This document shows positions 61,693 to 64,000 of a DNA stretch of 64,000 nucleotides, one piece after another. The DNA comes from JASLQO01 sp002327525 (GTDB lineage: Bacteria > Pseudomonadota > Gammaproteobacteria > Pseudomonadales > Azotimanducaceae). The DNA lies in NCBI GenBank assembly GCA_030744435.1, contig JASLQO010000019.1:1-64000 (forward strand), given 5' to 3'. Under the pieces are notes generated by a model. That model was not told where the DNA came from and did not search any database. It saw only the letters and a list, made by a program, of their open reading frames with translations. The stretch's first letter is position 1. Each line of letters begins with the position of its first letter. The position numbers were made by a program, and so were the translations under genes.

Positions 61693-62217
61693 ATGCATGA
61701 CGACGTGATTCCCACGCGCGAGCGAATACTCACGGCAGCGCGTGTGCTGATACTGGCGGGCGGCAGGGCTGGCTTGAGAATCGACGCGGTGGCTCAGCGC
61801 GCGGGCATCAATAAGCGCATGATCTACCACCATTTCGGTGACAAGGCGGGACTCGCGGCCGCCGTCTATGAGGAGGCGAATGCCGCGCTGTTGAGAGAGG
61901 ATGTAGCGTTCACAGACAGTGCCCGACTGGTGCTGTGGCAGGCCCTGGAGGGTGGGCTGAATGAGGAGGCGCTCGATGCCATCGGCCACCTTTCGGCGGA
62001 TGCTTTGCGGGATTCGGTGGCAGGCGGGAGCTTGCGTGCCGTGCGTCTTGCCTGTCGCCTGGTGCACCCCGTGCTCTCAGAGCTCCTCGAGCACGTGACC
62101 GGAGAAGATCTTTCCGGCTGGCCGGATGATCTGGATAGTGTGGCCGATCAATTGTCCCGTGCAGGTGGACGGAAACCGCGAGTACGCCTCAAACCCGAAG
62201 TTGCCGTAGTAGCGTAA
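61693..62217 (+). CDS. TetR-family transcriptional regulator
   Basis: A 174-aa regulator. The N-terminal TetR helix-turn-helix (about 8-54) reads TRERILTAARVLILAGGRAG, then DAVAQRAGINKRMIYHHFGDKAGL. The ligand-binding C-terminal domain is short and unrelated to a known subgroup. Three 16-bp palindromes just upstream are probable operators, suggesting autorepression. The ligand is unknown. It follows the alkylation-repair pair on the same strand, but the operator-rich gap suggests a separate promoter. Confidence 0.88.
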   Translation: MHDDVIPTRERILTAARVLILAGGRAGLRIDAVAQRAGINKRMIYHHFGDKAGLAAAVYEEANAALLREDVAFTDSARLVLWQALEGGLNEEALDAIGHLSADALRDSVAGGSLRAVRLACRLVHPVLSELLEHVTGEDLSGWPDDLDSVADQLSRAGGRKPRVRLKPEVAVVA

Positions 62218-62267
62218 TGGCGGATGGCCTGGGCGCGGAATGGACCGTACGGTCTGTCCGCACACGC

Positions 62268-63542
62268 TCAGGCGGCCAGGGTTTCGAGCACCTCGAAATA
62301 ATCCGGAAAGGTCTTTGCCACGCATTCCGGATCGTTGATTGTAACGGCCGCGGTGCCCAGTGCCGCAAGCGAGAAGCACATCGCCATGCGGTGATCACCG
62401 TACGTGTCGATCGCCGCCTCCCGCAGGCAGCCGGGTGGCGCGACGGTGATGCTGTCCTCGGTCTGCGTGACCTTCGCGCCGAGCTTGTGCAGTTCCGTGC
62501 TCATGGCGTGCAACCGATCGGTTTCCTTTACGCGCCAGTTGTAGATGTTGCGGATCGTGGTGGGACCGTCGGCAAACAGCGCAAGCACCGCGACGGTCAT
62601 TGCGGCATCCGGGATGTGGTTGAGATCCGCATCGATTGCACGCAGCCGTCCCGGTGACACCGTGATGGAAGTGGCCTCGCGCCGGACGTTTGCGCCCATC
62701 GCCTCGAGCACGTCGCAAAACGCCACATCGCCCTGCACGCTGTCGGAGCCGACACCATGAACAGTGACACCGGTGCCGCGAACCGCACCCGCGGCGAGAA
62801 AATACGTGGCCGCTGACGCGTCACCCTCGACGAGATAATTACCGGGTGTGCGGTATGTGGTGGTGGGGACCTCGAAATGCCGGTAGGCGTCGTTTGATAC
62901 GTCCACACCGAAGCGGGTCATCAGGTTCAGCGTGATGTCGATATAGGGTCTGGACACCAGGTCGCCCAGCACATTGATGCGGACCGCCTCGCGTGCGAGC
63001 GGCGCTGCGAGCAGCAATGAGGTTAGAAACTGGCTGGAGACGCTGCCGTCAATGCTCGTCGCACCCCCGGCGAGGCCGGTGCCGTGCACGATGAGCGGCG
63101 GATATCCGTCTTCCGCTTCATAGTCGATACGCCCCCCCAGCGGTTTGAGCGCGTCCACCAGATGCCCGATGGGACGTTCTTGCATGCGCGGTTCGCCGCT
63201 CAGCCGGAAGGTACCCCCACCGAGCGTGAGTGCGGCGGTGAGTGGACGGATGGCCGTACCCGCGAGCCCGAGGTAGAGATCGTGCACCTGATCCCTGGTG
63301 ACCAGCGGGCCGGCCCTGCCGGTCACGACGTAGTCGACAGCGTCCTGTGCGATATCCACGCCGAGGGTACGAAGGGCATCCAGCATGAAGCGGCTGTCGT
63401 CACCCTTCAGCAGGTTCTGTATGCGTGTAGTGCCGTCGGCCAGCGAGGCGAGCAGCAGTGCGCGGTTGGAGATACTCTTCGACCCGGGCAGGTGCACGTC
63501 ACCCTGTAGCGCGGCGATGGGAGAGAGGCGTATAGATGTCAT
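62268..63542 (-). CDS. aroA: 3-phosphoshikimate 1-carboxyvinyltransferase (EPSP synthase)
   Basis: A 424-aa shikimate-pathway enzyme. LPGSKSISNRALLLASLADG is the substrate-binding start, LGLAGTAIRPL is the PEP-site loop, and the C-terminal DHRMAMCFSL carries the catalytic Asp/His/Arg. In the usual loop GNAGTAMRPL, the Asn is replaced by Leu93 here, which could alter PEP affinity. Length is typical (E. coli 427 aa). A GTG/ATG start at 63542 fits. Confidence 0.95.
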   Translation of the reverse strand: MTSIRLSPIAALQGDVHLPGSKSISNRALLLASLADGTTRIQNLLKGDDSRFMLDALRTLGVDIAQDAVDYVVTGRAGPLVTRDQVHDLYLGLAGTAIRPLTAALTLGGGTFRLSGEPRMQERPIGHLVDALKPLGGRIDYEAEDGYPPLIVHGTGLAGGATSIDGSVSSQFLTSLLLAAPLAREAVRINVLGDLVSRPYIDITLNLMTRFGVDVSNDAYRHFEVPTTTYRTPGNYLVEGDASAATYFLAAGAVRGTGVTVHGVGSDSVQGDVAFCDVLEAMGANVRREATSITVSPGRLRAIDADLNHIPDAAMTVAVLALFADGPTTIRNIYNWRVKETDRLHAMSTELHKLGAKVTQTEDSITVAPPGCLREAAIDTYGDHRMAMCFSLAALGTAAVTINDPECVAKTFPDYFEVLETLAA

Positions 63543-63551
63543 GCGCGCATA

Positions 63552-64000
63552 CTACTCGGCGGGTGGCGTCGGTACGAGACACTCGAGAAACTCAGTGAGG
63601 CTGCCGGCTACCGTGCGCTCAGGCTTGTAGCCGGGGCGCTCGAGCTGCACCTCACCGGTGTCGTTTCGCAAGGTGAGAAAGTACTCCGACTCGGGTTCGG
63701 TACAGGCAAAAAACAAGGACAGCGGGCTGCGGCTGTGTTTCTGTGCGAACGCGTGTCCGATAAGGTTTTCGTTGAGTCGGTCGATGTCCTCGGTGTTCCA
63801 CAGCTGGATGAGACTCACGTGCCCCTCCGGCGCTTCGGCTTCGAGGTTGCCGGACCAGAACGTGCCGTAGTAGTCGCGTATGTCGGGATGAATTTCGACA
63901 TCGAGCGCGCGGGCGACGGGGACGAGATCGCCGTTGGCCGCATGCTGTTCGCCGCGTAGCAGCGGTTGCCAACGGATCAGGGTTTGTCCGTCGACATTGT
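63552..64000 (-). CDS. syd: SecY-interacting protein Syd, N-terminus beyond window
   Basis: An uninterrupted frame of 149 codons enters from the window edge and ends at 63552. The visible part matches Syd: VEIHPDIRDYYGTFWSGNLEA, GHVSLIQLWNTEDIDRLNENLIGH and FACTEPESEYFLTLRND. Syd binds cytosolic loops of SecY and helps quality-control the translocon. It lies 9 bp upstream of aroA, on the same strand. The first 30-40 residues are missing. Confidence 0.87.
   Translation of the reverse strand, partial: NVDGQTLIRWQPLLRGEQHAANGDLVPVARALDVEIHPDIRDYYGTFWSGNLEAEAPEGHVSLIQLWNTEDIDRLNENLIGHAFAQKHSRSPLSLFFACTEPESEYFLTLRNDTGEVQLERPGYKPERTVAGSLTEFLECLVPTPPAE

Noticed and set aside
1..64000. CRISPR array, tRNA, rRNA or prophage
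   Set aside because: No regularly spaced direct repeats, cloverleaf or rRNA-like stretch was recognised; the only repeat array (937-1130) has irregular spacing and no spacers.

Overview
The window looks like a chromosomal segment of a free-living gammaproteobacterium. The evidence is gene order: priA, an FtsN-like SPOR gene, hslVU, DUF971, ubiE-ubiJ-ubiB, hisE, tatABC, and then mrcA divergent from pilMNOPQ-aroK-aroB-damX. That order is typical of Pseudomonas-like and related gammaproteobacteria. GC content is high. A TonB-dependent receptor remnant, a penicillin acylase and acyl-CoA genes would suit a marine or sediment lineage (Woeseia/Steroidobacter-like), but this placement is inference, since no rRNA is present. 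No tRNA, rRNA or CRISPR array was recognised.

Layout. 0-1.1 kb: a 5'-partial REP-associated (Y1/HUH) transposase with an array of short direct repeats between it and trmL. 1.1-12.8 kb: a nitrogen-assimilation block with trmL, ntrC, ntrB, a DUF4124 protein, GSI glnA, a TusA/PP-loop thiolation pair, typA, dtd, a eukaryote-type GSII and a Ser/Thr kinase. I see sigma-54 promoters with upstream NtrC palindromes before both ntrB and the GSII gene. 13.1-27.8 kb: the housekeeping cluster tatCBA, hisE, ubiB/J/E, hslUV (with a sigma-32-like promoter), SPOR protein, priA, rpmE, an M48 protease and PBP1A. 27.9-42 kb: type IV pilus assembly genes, shikimate genes, a DamX-like protein, then glutamate synthase gltDB on the opposite strand.

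42-47.6 kb holds scattered metabolic genes (GNAT, KdsD, an AAA ATPase, Nudix, malate dehydrogenase, a secreted unknown). 47.6-59.5 kb is an erosion zone: five decayed genes (ApbE fragment, TlpA-like thioredoxin, quinone-oxidoreductase-like MDR, TonB receptor, SMP-30 lactonase) lie among intact catabolic or surface genes (SDR, two enoyl-CoA hydratases, MBL hydrolase, penicillin acylase, metallophosphoesterase, PMI-like). 59.6-62.2 kb is an alkylation-repair group: an Ada/AlkA fusion, a methylguanine methyltransferase and a TetR regulator, with three near-identical 16-bp palindromes in front of tetR. The window closes with aroA and a partial syd.

The most coherent biology is the nitrogen circuit. 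NtrB/NtrC probably autoregulate and drive GSII through sigma-54, next to an adenylylatable GSI and, further along, GOGAT (gltBD). The least explained items are the repeat array beside the transposase, the TetR operator triplet behind the repair genes, the TusA/PP-loop pair, and the solitary DWG-type kinase beside GSII.
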